From Prevotella sp. (GTDB lineage: Bacteria; Bacteroidota; Bacteroidia; Bacteroidales; Bacteroidaceae), in assembly GCA_017623655.1 (NCBI GenBank), contig JAGAON010000007.1:248001-312000 (forward strand): a DNA stretch of 64,000 bases, in the 5' to 3' direction. This document shows positions 45,204 through 53,772 of this stretch, in pieces. Both the position numbers and the translations under genes were made by a program. The first letter of the stretch is position 1, and every line of letters begins with the position of its first letter. Below the pieces are notes generated by a model. It was given only the letters and a program-made list of their open reading frames with translations, made no database searches and was not told the DNA's origin.

Positions 45204-46550
45204 TCACGGCATTGCGGAGTAATCCGCCTCCTTGTTGAATTTCACCAACTTTCCCACGTTGTCTTTCGTGACATGTATGAAAGCTCTCACCCACGGTGTG
45301 AACACGGGACTGCCGTCTGACGTGGCAAGGTCCTCATCCTTTATCCTTATATAGGCGTGATGCCCCGCCGTGGCGTGGTCTTCCTGTCTCAGCAGCACCT
45401 TGTAGCCGGCGTCGGTGCTTTTGGGTGACGACGCGGTGGTGTAGTTGTTTACCAGCAGCCTGAGAGTGAGGAAATAGTCTCCGCTATTAGTGTATCTCTG
45501 CGGTATGGCGTATATCACGCTGCGGCCGTTGTATTGCTGCCCCTTGCTGTCCTTGGGCATCACCTGACAGTAGTCTGTCCTCTCCTTATTTTCGTTGTCT
45601 ATATGCGTTCCTCCTGTCGCCACCTCTTTGCCGTGGAGCGCCAAGCCGAAAGTGCCGGTTCCTGCCGTGAAGTTCATCGGCATGAACAGCGGACACCCGT
45701 CTTTCGGTATATTGCACGCCTCGATATATGAGAAGAACACCTTGTCGCCCTCCTCCGAGCACATATTGTCCGAGTCGCCGTTATTGTCTTTGGCCACCTG
45801 CACCCATTCCTTCACTCCCTGGCAGTCCTCGTCTATCTGCCACTGCACGTCGAACTTGGTGGCGGTGTGGTAAAGCACTATGTCAAGATGCGGCACATTG
45901 CCGGCGAAGTCCTCTATCGTGCCGTAGTAGTCGCCGTTCTTGTTCTTGAGGTTGTAGGGGGTGGAATAGAGGTTCTTCATGTTGTTGCGCAGCTCGCCGT
46001 CGCAAGTGAAGGTGACTTCTTCCGGTATTTTGTCGGCGGAAGTGACATTGGTGTTCAGACTATATGCCTCCAGATCCACGTTGCACGCCGCCACATACAC
46101 CCGGCCTTTCTCACGCTCTCTCGGCACGAACAGTGACAGGTGGCCCTGATAGACATACAGTCCGTCGCGCGCCTCGGCGCTGAAATGGTCGTTTTCGTTG
46201 TCGGCCGACGTGCTGAGTTTCCACTCCTGCGGGTTTATGCCGAACTTTCTGTATGTGACCTCGGACGTGCCTTGGTTCTCGGTCACGAGAAAGAGGTATA
46301 TGTATCGCGGCAGTTCAAACGTCTCGACGGTGCCGGGATCGCCCGGCACGGCGGCACGCGTGAGGCCGCCTTCCGCCGGTTCGCCGTTCATGCCGACATC
46401 CACCGGGGAGGAGAAGCCGTCGGACGGGATGGCGATGTTCACCGGCATCTCTATCATCTCCACCTCCTCCGGAGTGTCGTCATGACCGGAACACGCCGCC
46501 ATCACCAACGCCATCGCCACGTATAATGTATATCGTATGTATGTAAACAT
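45204..46550 (-). CDS. Fimbrial accessory/tip lipoprotein
   Basis: Lipoprotein of 448 residues (lipobox MAAC, C20), last gene of the fimbrial operon. After a disordered segment come fimbrillin-like beta-rich regions (ELPRYIYLFLVTENQG, RVYVAACNVDLEAYSL, VPHLDIVLYHTATKFDVQW) and a C-terminal part with RAFIHVTKDNVGKLVKF. Its position after the FimB/Mfa2-like gene matches the minor tip components (FimC-E or Mfa3-5 type) of Porphyromonas and Bacteroides fimbriae. The exact subfamily cannot be settled by reading. It could anchor or cap the fibre. The 140-nt gap to the preceding gene contains an E-type and an F-type repeat. Confidence 0.72.
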   Translation of the reverse strand: MFTYIRYTLYVAMALVMAACSGHDDTPEEVEMIEMPVNIAIPSDGFSSPVDVGMNGEPAEGGLTRAAVPGDPGTVETFELPRYIYLFLVTENQGTSEVTYRKFGINPQEWKLSTSADNENDHFSAEARDGLYVYQGHLSLFVPREREKGRVYVAACNVDLEAYSLNTNVTSADKIPEEVTFTCDGELRNNMKNLYSTPYNLKNKNGDYYGTIEDFAGNVPHLDIVLYHTATKFDVQWQIDEDCQGVKEWVQVAKDNNGDSDNMCSEEGDKVFFSYIEACNIPKDGCPLFMPMNFTAGTGTFGLALHGKEVATGGTHIDNENKERTDYCQVMPKDSKGQQYNGRSVIYAIPQRYTNSGDYFLTLRLLVNNYTTASSPKSTDAGYKVLLRQEDHATAGHHAYIRIKDEDLATSDGSPVFTPWVRAFIHVTKDNVGKLVKFNKEADYSAMP

Positions 46551-46557
46551 CGTTCTT

Positions 46558-46592
46558 TTTATGGAATTATCGGAAGTTAACGGGAGTTATGC
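46558..46592. repeat. Family E repeat, single unit
   Basis: TATGGAATTATCGGAAGTTA plus ACGGGAGTTATGC just upstream of the accessory subunit gene. It matches the right arm of the inverted pair at 47731-47899 (TGGAATTTATCAGAAGTTAA on the minus strand). Confidence 0.6.
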
Positions 46593-46661
46593 TGAGTTAT
46601 CGTCTTCATCGCGGCGTTTGTCGCTTTGCGGCGATTGCACGGCAGGGATGCCGTGCCTGCT

Positions 46662-46690
46662 CTCCTCCCCTCGGGGAGGACGGGAGGGGG
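46662..46690. repeat. Family F GC-rich palindrome at the 3' end of the FimB/Mfa2-like gene
   Basis: CTCCTCCCCTCGGGGAGGAC followed by GGGAGGGGG, ending exactly at the TAG stop of the preceding gene. Related to 7762-7800, 60440-60472 and 60618-60656. Confidence 0.65.
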
Positions 46691-47680
46691 CTACAACTCC
46701 GGCTCATAAACGCCTCCCTGCTTCCAGTTCAGCGTGACGCTCACGCCCACGTCATTGGTCTGCGGAACGAGCGAGCCGTCATCTTTCATTCTCATCTTCA
46801 CCACCTTCAGATGCGCGGGCAACAAGGGCTTTTCTATGGAGATGATGTTCTCCGTGACGCTCCCGTCGGCCACTGTCACGTAGGCTATGAAACGCCAGTA
46901 TTCCGCCGTCGCCCTCGAAACAGGACGTTGGAACGACGGGAAGTTCACCGTATAGTGGCAGACGTGGTGTCCGCCGCTCATGCCGACCGGCACCGAGCGC
47001 ACTATGGGGTTACGGTTATATGTGTATAAGCTGTCACGCACAACAAAGCTGTTGGCGAATCCGCTTGAGTATATTCTTATGTCTTGTATGCCTGCAACGC
47101 CCGCGGTATCTATCACGAGGGCGGCGGCGGAGTTGGCCATATACAGGTCAACCTTGAATGTCTGGCTCTCCTCCTCGGTCACACGCATCGGCAGACGCGC
47201 GGAGAAAAGGCCTGTGGTGTGTGAGGCAACGGTATCACCGTCCGCCTGAAGCAGGCGGGAGTGCTGTGCCTTGTTGTCGTCAGAGACGCTGACATTGGCG
47301 GCGTCCGCAACGTTGGCTAACGCCAAGTGCATATATTCACGCACCGGCAGGTAGATGGTATAGGATGTCTGCGAGGCATCCATGATATGCGTTTCGTGCT
47401 TGGCACGGACGGAATCGGTGCCGTAGAATGAAAGGCTTACATCGTGCGCCGTCTCCGTGAAGATGCCTGACAGGGCGGCTTTCAGAGCCTCCGCAACGTG
47501 CTGTTCCTCCGCTGAATGCAGCTGGTCGTCCAGCTCGGCCTGTATGTTGGTGATAAGCCGGAGCCGGTAGTCTATCCTGTTGTCACGCCCGCAGTCGGAC
47601 AGGTCCTCGTCTATTACGGAACAAGACCACATAAGGAAAGGCAACGTCAATAACGACACGATGATTCTGTTCATTCTCAT
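46691..47680 (-). CDS. FimB/Mfa2-family fimbrial anchor lipoprotein
   Basis: Lipoprotein of 329 residues that would anchor the fimbria at the outer membrane. The frame extends to 47716, but I start at 47680 (MRMNRIIVSLLTLPFLMWSC) because this gives a compact signal peptide with lipidated C20. Mfa2 hallmarks: CSVIDEDLSDCG at the N-terminus, DASQTSYTIYLPVREYMHLALANV, then a transthyretin-like second domain, and VGVSVTLNWKQGGVYEPEL at the end. It follows the major fimbrillin with a 248-nt gap that contains an inverted pair of E-type repeats, so its expression relative to the fimbrillin may be attenuated. Confidence 0.88.
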   Translation of the reverse strand: MRMNRIIVSLLTLPFLMWSCSVIDEDLSDCGRDNRIDYRLRLITNIQAELDDQLHSAEEQHVAEALKAALSGIFTETAHDVSLSFYGTDSVRAKHETHIMDASQTSYTIYLPVREYMHLALANVADAANVSVSDDNKAQHSRLLQADGDTVASHTTGLFSARLPMRVTEEESQTFKVDLYMANSAAALVIDTAGVAGIQDIRIYSSGFANSFVVRDSLYTYNRNPIVRSVPVGMSGGHHVCHYTVNFPSFQRPVSRATAEYWRFIAYVTVADGSVTENIISIEKPLLPAHLKVVKMRMKDDGSLVPQTNDVGVSVTLNWKQGGVYEPEL

Positions 47681-47730
47681 TCTGATGGATGTTTTTCCTG
47701 ATTGGTAGGGAAACAAGGGAGTGTGTCAAA

Positions 47731-47899
47731 AAGGAGTTAATGAAAGTCAACGGGAGTTAGTGCTGCGCTCAGGAGTTACCGGAAGTTAACGGACAAATGG
47801 TTTGCCCTGACATACAGGCTATTGTCCGCTAACTCCTTACGGCGTAAGACGTATAACTCCCGTTAACTTCTGATAAATTCCATATTTTAACACACCCTC
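47731..47899. repeat. Family E inverted repeat pair between fimbrillin and anchor genes
   Basis: Left arm GTGTGTCAAAAAGGAGTTAA...CAACGGGAGTTAG and right arm CCCGTTAACTTCTGATAAAT...TTTTAACACACCC are imperfect inverse complements about 165 bp apart. Inner sequences (CCGGAAGTTAACGGAC / GTCCGCTAACTCC) also pair. The transcript would form a long hairpin inside the operon. Confidence 0.65.
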
Positions 47900-47928
47900 T
47901 TGTGCAATATTCTTTATCTTATGAACGT

Positions 47929-49851
47929 TTATTCTATCTCGACATTGAACATCAAGCCGCTCTGCCATTGGAGGTCAACGGAAAGACCAAGCTGGAGAAG
48001 TGTGGCGCGGAGGTCAGGAATTGTCACATACGCGTTCTTCAGACTGCTGATGGTGAAGTTGGCTTCCGTTGTGTAGTCTTGGATGAAGATACGCTTTCCG
48101 TCTGCCGTTCCGGCTGTTCCCGCCTTGACAGGATAACGGCCTTCGTATGAAGTGTTAAGTCCGTCCGTACCGTATGCAGGCCACTTGAATGCGCCCTCTG
48201 GCGTAAGGGAAGCGTTATCCAATTTCAGTTCGCCTATCAGATAAAACTTCTGGCCTTCTTTGATAATGCCTTGTTGACCGTAAAACTCTTTGTTAGTGTT
48301 TTTAAGTTCTATTACAACCTTTACGTCTTCTTGGTTCACTGCATTCTTATAGTTGTCGAATACAAGTGTGTATATAGGCGCACTTATTGCGTTATATTCG
48401 GCTTTTGCTCCATTCATCTCCTTGTCATACACTACATAGTCACGAACCTCTGCATCGTCTTTGACCATCTGCCAACCTACTTTCGACGGTTGTCCGCCAA
48501 TAAGAATACCGGTAACTTCAAACGGGTTGGTCACAGAGATGGACTGATTCTCTTCCGTAGGATAATAGGCTTTCTTATTGTCTTCCAGTGTGTTTGTCTT
48601 ACACGTTATTGTAGTCTTCAATCCCGCAACACCGTAATTGATGTTGTTTTGCAGGGCGATAGAACGGGTTGTCGCCTTAACTGCGTCATACCAACCGTTG
48701 GCGGTTGACCAGCCACCGGCGTAAGCATCCCAATCTCCTACTGTACTTGGCCACATTCCGTTTGCTATTTCATTGTCACTTGCACGTGCGGGAGTATTGT
48801 CGAAATATACAATCGGAAGAGGATAGGTAATCTTGGTGATGTCAATTATGTCATCACCACCTGCGCCAATGGCCGATGTATTCTTATAAGAGAAATTCGT
48901 ACCGTCGTATGTCAGGATCTGAGTACCGTCCGGCAGCCCTTGCTCTATCGGGAAGTTATAGTATGCGGCTTGGCTGTTGGCAGTGTCATAAGACAGGACA
49001 CCGTCCGTTACTTTTATGGCGAACAGTGTGGTTTCACCCTGTTTCACTTCTTCAACAATGGCGTCCATGATAGCCTTCGCTTCGGCTTTTGTTGCATCAG
49101 TGGAGCCGGTATTGCTGTAAACCTCTCCTGCTTTGCCGTAAAGGTCCTGCACCTGTCTTAATATAGCGTCGGCGGAACCTGCGCGATGTGCATCAGTGAA
49201 GTCTTTGAGGAACTCGTCTTTCACAGCCACCAGCGTTCCGTTCGTAGCAGCCTTTAATGCCGTTACAATGTCATTAAGGTATTTTGTGAATGCCTCTTGC
49301 GGTGCGGCACACGGATTACCTGTCAAGATTGGCTCTCCCGCAAATGTTATATTGACCAAATCTGTGATTGATGTAGCATTGTCAAACATTTTAATGGCGC
49401 CTGTCTGGAACTTGCTTGTCATGTCTGTACCCAAGCCGGCTCTTGTGGAATAGAACAAGAAGTCCGTTGTCCCTTCTTTAATCTCCACGTTGGAATAGAT
49501 ATGGCTGCTACGGGAAGTTGTTACATTGGTAGGGTCAGCAAGAGCGATGTCTGATGTCAAGGTGGTTGTTTCGCCTGTTCCTGTACCCGGTACTCCCGCC
49601 ATCGTAAACAGGCGAACGTTGGTCATCTCCAAGTAGTTACCAGCGTTCTGCGTATTCTCGTCGCTCATACGTGTGGTGTTTTTGTTTGCGCCTGCCACGT
49701 TAATGGCGAACTGGGTCTTAACGCTGACTCCGTCATACGTCGGGTTTACGGGAGCTTCCGCCGCTTCATCGGATGAAGAGCAGGCCACCATTCCGGTTGC
49801 GGCACAAAGTGCTAATGCGCACTTTATTGCCTTGTCTTGAAACTTTTTCAT
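47929..49851 (-). CDS. Mfa1-type major fimbrillin lipoprotein
   Basis: Major fimbrial subunit precursor of 640 residues. Lipidation signal (ATGMVAC, C24), then a prodomain-like first strand region (VKTQFAINVAG) and a long body. The C-terminus has the Mfa1-family pattern (VTIPDLRATLLQLGLSVDLQWQSGLMFNVEIE), thought to supply the donor strand. In the family a gingipain-type protease removes the N-terminal part so that subunits polymerise; no clear Arg cleavage site was confirmed here. The position, between the DUF3868/OmpA-like and Mfa2-like genes, fits the usual fim/mfa operon order. Composition is less GC-rich than its neighbours, as often seen in fimbrillins. Confidence 0.85.
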   Translation of the reverse strand: MKKFQDKAIKCALALCAATGMVACSSSDEAAEAPVNPTYDGVSVKTQFAINVAGANKNTTRMSDENTQNAGNYLEMTNVRLFTMAGVPGTGTGETTTLTSDIALADPTNVTTSRSSHIYSNVEIKEGTTDFLFYSTRAGLGTDMTSKFQTGAIKMFDNATSITDLVNITFAGEPILTGNPCAAPQEAFTKYLNDIVTALKAATNGTLVAVKDEFLKDFTDAHRAGSADAILRQVQDLYGKAGEVYSNTGSTDATKAEAKAIMDAIVEEVKQGETTLFAIKVTDGVLSYDTANSQAAYYNFPIEQGLPDGTQILTYDGTNFSYKNTSAIGAGGDDIIDITKITYPLPIVYFDNTPARASDNEIANGMWPSTVGDWDAYAGGWSTANGWYDAVKATTRSIALQNNINYGVAGLKTTITCKTNTLEDNKKAYYPTEENQSISVTNPFEVTGILIGGQPSKVGWQMVKDDAEVRDYVVYDKEMNGAKAEYNAISAPIYTLVFDNYKNAVNQEDVKVVIELKNTNKEFYGQQGIIKEGQKFYLIGELKLDNASLTPEGAFKWPAYGTDGLNTSYEGRYPVKAGTAGTADGKRIFIQDYTTEANFTISSLKNAYVTIPDLRATLLQLGLSVDLQWQSGLMFNVEIE

Positions 49852-49894
49852 AATACTTATTGTTTTTAGAATTAATAATCCTTGTTATATCGGG

Positions 49895-51232
49895 TCATCT
49901 TGTCAGCTGCGTCAGGTTGTCCTTTGCCTGCTTGTCGCCGAGTTCCGCTCCGCGCCTGAAGCAGTTTAGGGCCTCTTCCTTGCGCCCTGTCATATACAGT
50001 GCCACGCCTTGCGCGTTGAGACTGCGTGTGTCGTGCCTTACGGGTTCAAGCGTATCGAGTGCCTCTTGGTACTTCTCGCGGCGCAGAAGTGCGGATGCCT
50101 TGTTGATGACTGCCGCCGCACTGTCGGGCACATAGTCATAGTATATGCGTATATAGCCGGAGTTTCGCTGGTCGCTGAGCACGTTGTCTTTCAGGTAGCG
50201 GTATGTCCTTCCCCCGTTGAGCCGCTTCATCTTGCGCTCCCTCACGTCGGGGTCGGGCTCGTTGTCGATGATGCCCAGAAGCAGGTCACGCCCTTCCATG
50301 TCAAGTTCTTCCACCTGCGACCGCAGTTCCGTCCATGCCTCCCCGCCGTTGCAGAGTTCAAACGCGGTGTCAGGCACGCTGACTCTTGACTGTATGTAGT
50401 TCCTCAGCGCAACGGCACGGTTCTGTCCCAAGAGGTTGTTGCGGGCCACAGAGCCTTCCGGAGAGGCAAGGCCGACAATCTGTATCACCTTTACGCTGGA
50501 CGTGGTGTCGGCCATAATCTGGCGCGTGATGCTGACAATGGTGTCGAGCGTGGCGGCATTCCCGCGGTAGTCATGGCGCAATGTCCACTTGTCAAGCGGG
50601 AAGAACACGTAGAGCGCGCCTTCCTCCTTGCGCAGAATGCGTGTGGAATTGTATGGCTTGTACTGTGATATGTGGCGCAAGACGGGGTTGTTGCGCTCAA
50701 GCAGTCCGGCCTTTCCGGTGTTGTCGGGCACGTCGGCAACGGAGGGAACAAACGGTATCGGGCAGCGGAAAGAGTCTCCGCACACGTATCTTGTCTCCAA
50801 TATTTCGCAGCATCCCTCGCCCTCTATGCGTGTGCAGAGCGTGAGATTCCCGCCCTTTATCCACGGATATTCCGCCGCACTGACGGTGATTACCCTCCGC
50901 ACCACGCTGTCTTCGCCCGCCTTTATGTACGGAGGCATGGGGGCTTCGGCATCACCGAGCACCGTCGCCCGCCTCAACTTCTTGGCGTTCAGCCGTCCCC
51001 TCACGGTGACGGGAGTGTCCGTCAGCGAGTCGTTGCCATGCCGGAAAACCGGCGTTACGGTGTATGAGTAATCGCTCTTGGGCTGCGGGAGACTGATTTC
51101 ATAGCTCACCTCATAGGTGGCACCGCCATCTCTTGCGGCGGCACCGTCGCCTGTCAGGCGCACTCCGGTTACGGTCTGCGCCATTGCCAAGGGCGCTGCC
51201 AGCAGCAGCAAATATGTTATATACCGTCTCAT
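49895..51232 (-). CDS. DUF3868/OmpA-domain fimbrial-assembly protein
   Basis: Exported protein of 445 residues (MRRYITYLLLLAAPLAMAQ signal). An N-terminal DUF3868-like domain to about 175 is followed by an OmpA-like peptidoglycan-binding region at about 200-330 (LYVFFPLDKWTLRHD, VVGLASPEGSVARNNLLGQNRAVALRNYI read with its neighbours). The C-terminal tail of about 75 residues resembles TPR helices (KYQEALDTLEPVRHDTRSLNAQGVALYMTGRKEEALNCF). It overlaps the DUF3575 gene by 4 nt, so the two are translationally coupled. Such pairs commonly precede Bacteroidales fimbrillin genes and are thought to form an outer-membrane/peptidoglycan anchor for the fibre. Confidence 0.82.
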   Translation of the reverse strand: MRRYITYLLLLAAPLAMAQTVTGVRLTGDGAAARDGGATYEVSYEISLPQPKSDYSYTVTPVFRHGNDSLTDTPVTVRGRLNAKKLRRATVLGDAEAPMPPYIKAGEDSVVRRVITVSAAEYPWIKGGNLTLCTRIEGEGCCEILETRYVCGDSFRCPIPFVPSVADVPDNTGKAGLLERNNPVLRHISQYKPYNSTRILRKEEGALYVFFPLDKWTLRHDYRGNAATLDTIVSITRQIMADTTSSVKVIQIVGLASPEGSVARNNLLGQNRAVALRNYIQSRVSVPDTAFELCNGGEAWTELRSQVEELDMEGRDLLLGIIDNEPDPDVRERKMKRLNGGRTYRYLKDNVLSDQRNSGYIRIYYDYVPDSAAAVINKASALLRREKYQEALDTLEPVRHDTRSLNAQGVALYMTGRKEEALNCFRRGAELGDKQAKDNLTQLTR

Positions 51233-51834
51233 TTCACATTATATATTATGTTAACACCTACCTTCGGCAGCACCACGAGGTGGTTTTCGTTGCCGATGAA
51301 CATTCCGCAGTGGTGGTACTTGTATCTCTTTGACCATGCGTAGCCCACATCCGCTCCCGCTTCGGCTTCCAGACTCCAACGCGGGGACAATATCCATGAG
51401 TAGCCGTAGGATGCTCCCACCGCCACAAGGTCGCCCTGCCTGCGCTCCTTATCGACGCCCTTGAACAGCCCAAAGGGGAACTTCTTATTGCTGACGTTAT
51501 AGTGTACGTATGCCACGTTACAGCTGACAAAGTGTCCCGCAAAGGCTTCGCAGAACCAGTATCTCCACATCGGAGCCACCAACAAATGCCTCATTTTCTT
51601 GTTATCCCCATCATACGAGAACTCGTCTTTCAACGGGAAGGGGTTGAAACCCAAGATAAGTCCGGCCGTCTGTCGTTGGCCTATCTTCACTTCCGCCTCC
51701 AGATTCGGCGTAAGAGTGGCGTCATAAAGCAGGTTATTCTTTATCACTATACTTTGCGAATATGCTTTCGAAGCCGCCAACGCCCCAATAAGAAGCATAC
51801 AGAAGATTAATAATGTATGTCTTACCACTTTCAT
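51229..51834 (-). CDS. DUF3575 outer-membrane protein, first gene of the fimbrial operon
   Basis: Predicted small outer-membrane beta-barrel of 201 residues: signal peptide to about residue 27 (ALAASKAYSQ), then the DUF3575 signature VIKNNLLYDATLTPNLEAEV. Alternating strands follow (QTAGLILGFNPF, MRHLLVAPMWRYWF, GHFVSCNVAYVHYNV, LVAVGASYGYSWIL, WSLEAEAGADVGYAWSKRY), closing with LPKVGVNIIYNVK. It leads the operon and overlaps the OmpA-like gene by 4 nt. The promoter is probably at 51997-52028, directly below the poly-C/poly-G tracts. Role unknown, presumed outer-membrane support for fimbrial assembly. Confidence 0.85.
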   Translation of the reverse strand: MKVVRHTLLIFCMLLIGALAASKAYSQSIVIKNNLLYDATLTPNLEAEVKIGQRQTAGLILGFNPFPLKDEFSYDGDNKKMRHLLVAPMWRYWFCEAFAGHFVSCNVAYVHYNVSNKKFPFGLFKGVDKERRQGDLVAVGASYGYSWILSPRWSLEAEAGADVGYAWSKRYKYHHCGMFIGNENHLVVLPKVGVNIIYNVK

Positions 51835-51996
51835 AATAATTTTATAATCAACGGTATGTTAGTATTACCTTTATCTTGTTATCTGATGTTCCACTACTCT
51901 TTCCATGTTTCCTATGTTTTTATATCCTGACAACATAGTTCCTTACATTATTGATATATTTCCATATTTTCACTCCCTTTTTACAGAAATGATGTG

Positions 51997-52028
51997 CAAA
52001 ATAAGTAAAAAAATCTCAACTTAACAAA
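51997..52028 (-). promoter_or_regulatory. Candidate promoter of the fimbrial operon
   Basis: Minus strand TTTG (52028-52025), 21 nt, then TATTTTG (52003-51997), one base short of the TAnnTTTG consensus. It gives an AT-rich leader of about 155 nt to the DUF3575 ATG. Confidence 0.5.
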
Positions 52029-52049
52029 TAAATACAATAGTAATGTCTT

Positions 52050-52094
52050 CCCCCCCCCCCCGCATTTAACTAACATTAACGCTTCTGGGGGGGG
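52050..52094. repeat. C12 and G8 homopolymer tracts facing each other
   Basis: Twelve C (52050-52061), 25 nt, then eight G (52087-52094). The tracts are complementary, so they can pair as a hairpin. The C12 edge lies 22 bp upstream of the -33 box of the candidate fimbrial promoter. Homopolymers of this length are prone to slippage. Confidence 0.9.
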
Positions 52095-52173
52095 ATTAAC
52101 AGTTCCGCAACACATCAACACACAGAAACAAGTGCGTATGTGCTCCTGAAGCACTCATATAACATCCCTGTGT

Positions 52174-52437
52174 GAAAGGGTGCTGATTACCTTGTAAACA
52201 GGTGCCGATTACACAGTAAAAGGGTGCTGATTGCAATGCAATCAGCACCCTTTTGTTTTAAGACACCGCACCCGCTTGTAGAGACGATGTAGTACATCGT
52301 CTCAGCACCGGTATATGGTAACCATCGGAAAGGCAAACGGCATTGAGACGATGAGGTTCATCGTCTCTACAAATTTCGCCCATGTATCATTCTGTCAGAT
52401 TATCTACAACAACACAAAAGCCCTGAAAGGGCGCAAA
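52174..52437. repeat. Composite D-A-B element, third copy, abutting miaB
   Basis: D6 (52174-52255), the linker TTTTAAGACACCGCACCCGC, A5 (52276-52372), the AAATTTCGCCCATGTATC linker and a short B end (AAAAGCCCTGAAAGGGCGC, about 52418-52437). It ends 4 nt before the miaB stop codon and may terminate miaB transcription. Confidence 0.8.
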
Positions 52438-52440
52438 GGC

Positions 52441-53772
52441 TCACACTACCTCTCCGAAGAGCGTGGCCGAGGTGCTTCCCGTTATGCGCACCCTTACGGT
52501 GTCGCCTATGTAGTGGTCACCCTTGTCGAACACCACCATCTTGTTCTGCGAGGTGCGTCCGCAGAGCTGCTCACGGCTGCGCTTGCTGAAATTCTCCACC
52601 AGCACGTCAAACTCCTTGCCCTCGTCCATACGGTAGTTGGCGGCGGACAGTTCCGTCTGCAACTGTATCATCTCGTTCAGGCGGCGTATCTTCACCTCCT
52701 CCGGCACATCGTCCGGCAGGTGCTTTGAGGCGTATGTACCCGGCCGCTCGCTGTACTTGAACATGAACGCGCTTGCATATCCCACTTCCTTCATCAGCGA
52801 CAGCGACATCCGGTGGTCCTCCTCCGTCTCCGAGTGGTAGCCCACGAAGATGTCGGTGGTTATGGCGCAGTCGGGAATGATGCGCCTTATGGCCTCCACA
52901 CGCCCCATGTACCACTCGCGGGTGTAGCGGCGGTTCATCAGTTGCAGTATCCTGTCCGAGCCGGACTGCACCGGCAGGTGTATGTGGCGGCACAGATTCG
53001 GATGGCGGGCAATGGTCTCCAGCGTCTCGTCGCTCATGTCCTTCGGGTGCGAGGTGGTGAACCTCACCCTCATCTGCGGCACTTCCTCGGCCACCATGCG
53101 CAGCAGTTCGGGGAACGTCACGACGGCGTTTCCCTCTCCCGTCACGCACCGGTAGCTGTTCACATTCTGCCCGAGCAGCGTCACCTCCTTATAGTTTCTC
53201 TCCGCAAGGTCACGCACCTCACGCAGTATGCTCTCCACATCCCGCGAGCGTTCCCTGCCCCTTGTGTATGGCACTATGCAGTAATGGCAGAAGTTGTTGC
53301 AGCCACGCATGATGCTGACGAACCCCGAAAGGCGCGCGCCATGGCTGCGCCGCGGCATCACGTCACGGTAAGTCTCGGTGGTGGAGAGGTCGGTGTCTAT
53401 CGCCTTCTGCCCCATCTCGCACTGGGCGATGAGGCCGGGCAGGGAGAGATAGGCGTCCGGTCCCGCCACGAGGTCGGCGTGATGCTTGTCCAGCAGCTCC
53501 CCCTTCACGCGCTCGGCCATGCAGCCTAATACGCCGATGATGCGCCGTCCGCACAGTCCGCGCTTCACGTTCTCGGCGTGAAGAGCCTCCAGACGGTGGA
53601 GAATCTTGTTCTCCGCATTCTCCCTTACGGAGCAGGTGTTGAGGAAAACGGCGTCCGCCGTGTCTATGTCATCACCGGGTTCGTAGCCCGCCATCTGCAT
53701 GATTGCGGCCACAACCTCCGAGTCCGCCACGTTCATCTGGCATCCGTATGTCTCTATAAACAGTTTCTTCAT
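52441..53772 (-). CDS. miaB: tRNA-2-methylthio-N6-dimethylallyladenosine synthase
   Basis: Radical-SAM methylthiotransferase of 443 residues that adds the 2-methylthio group to i6A37 of tRNAs. Three N-terminal cluster cysteines are visible: C11 (ETYGCQMN), C47 (LNTCSVRE) and C84 (LGCMAE). The radical-SAM motif GCNNFCHYC gives C158, C162 and C165. A C-terminal TRAM-like domain spans about 380-443 (EFDVLVENFSKRSREQLCGRTSQNKMVVF). Length is normal. The start overlaps the stop of the histidine phosphatase gene by 4 nt (translational coupling). A composite repeat begins 4 nt past the stop. It is a housekeeping gene and marks this part as core chromosome. Confidence 0.97.
   Translation of the reverse strand: MKKLFIETYGCQMNVADSEVVAAIMQMAGYEPGDDIDTADAVFLNTCSVRENAENKILHRLEALHAENVKRGLCGRRIIGVLGCMAERVKGELLDKHHADLVAGPDAYLSLPGLIAQCEMGQKAIDTDLSTTETYRDVMPRRSHGARLSGFVSIMRGCNNFCHYCIVPYTRGRERSRDVESILREVRDLAERNYKEVTLLGQNVNSYRCVTGEGNAVVTFPELLRMVAEEVPQMRVRFTTSHPKDMSDETLETIARHPNLCRHIHLPVQSGSDRILQLMNRRYTREWYMGRVEAIRRIIPDCAITTDIFVGYHSETEEDHRMSLSLMKEVGYASAFMFKYSERPGTYASKHLPDDVPEEVKIRRLNEMIQLQTELSAANYRMDEGKEFDVLVENFSKRSREQLCGRTSQNKMVVFDKGDHYIGDTVRVRITGSTSATLFGEVV

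Noticed and set aside
51835-52440. Invertible fimbrial promoter
   Set aside because: No pair of longer inverted recombination sites brackets the promoter; the only facing repeats are the C12 and G8 runs, which lie on one side of it.
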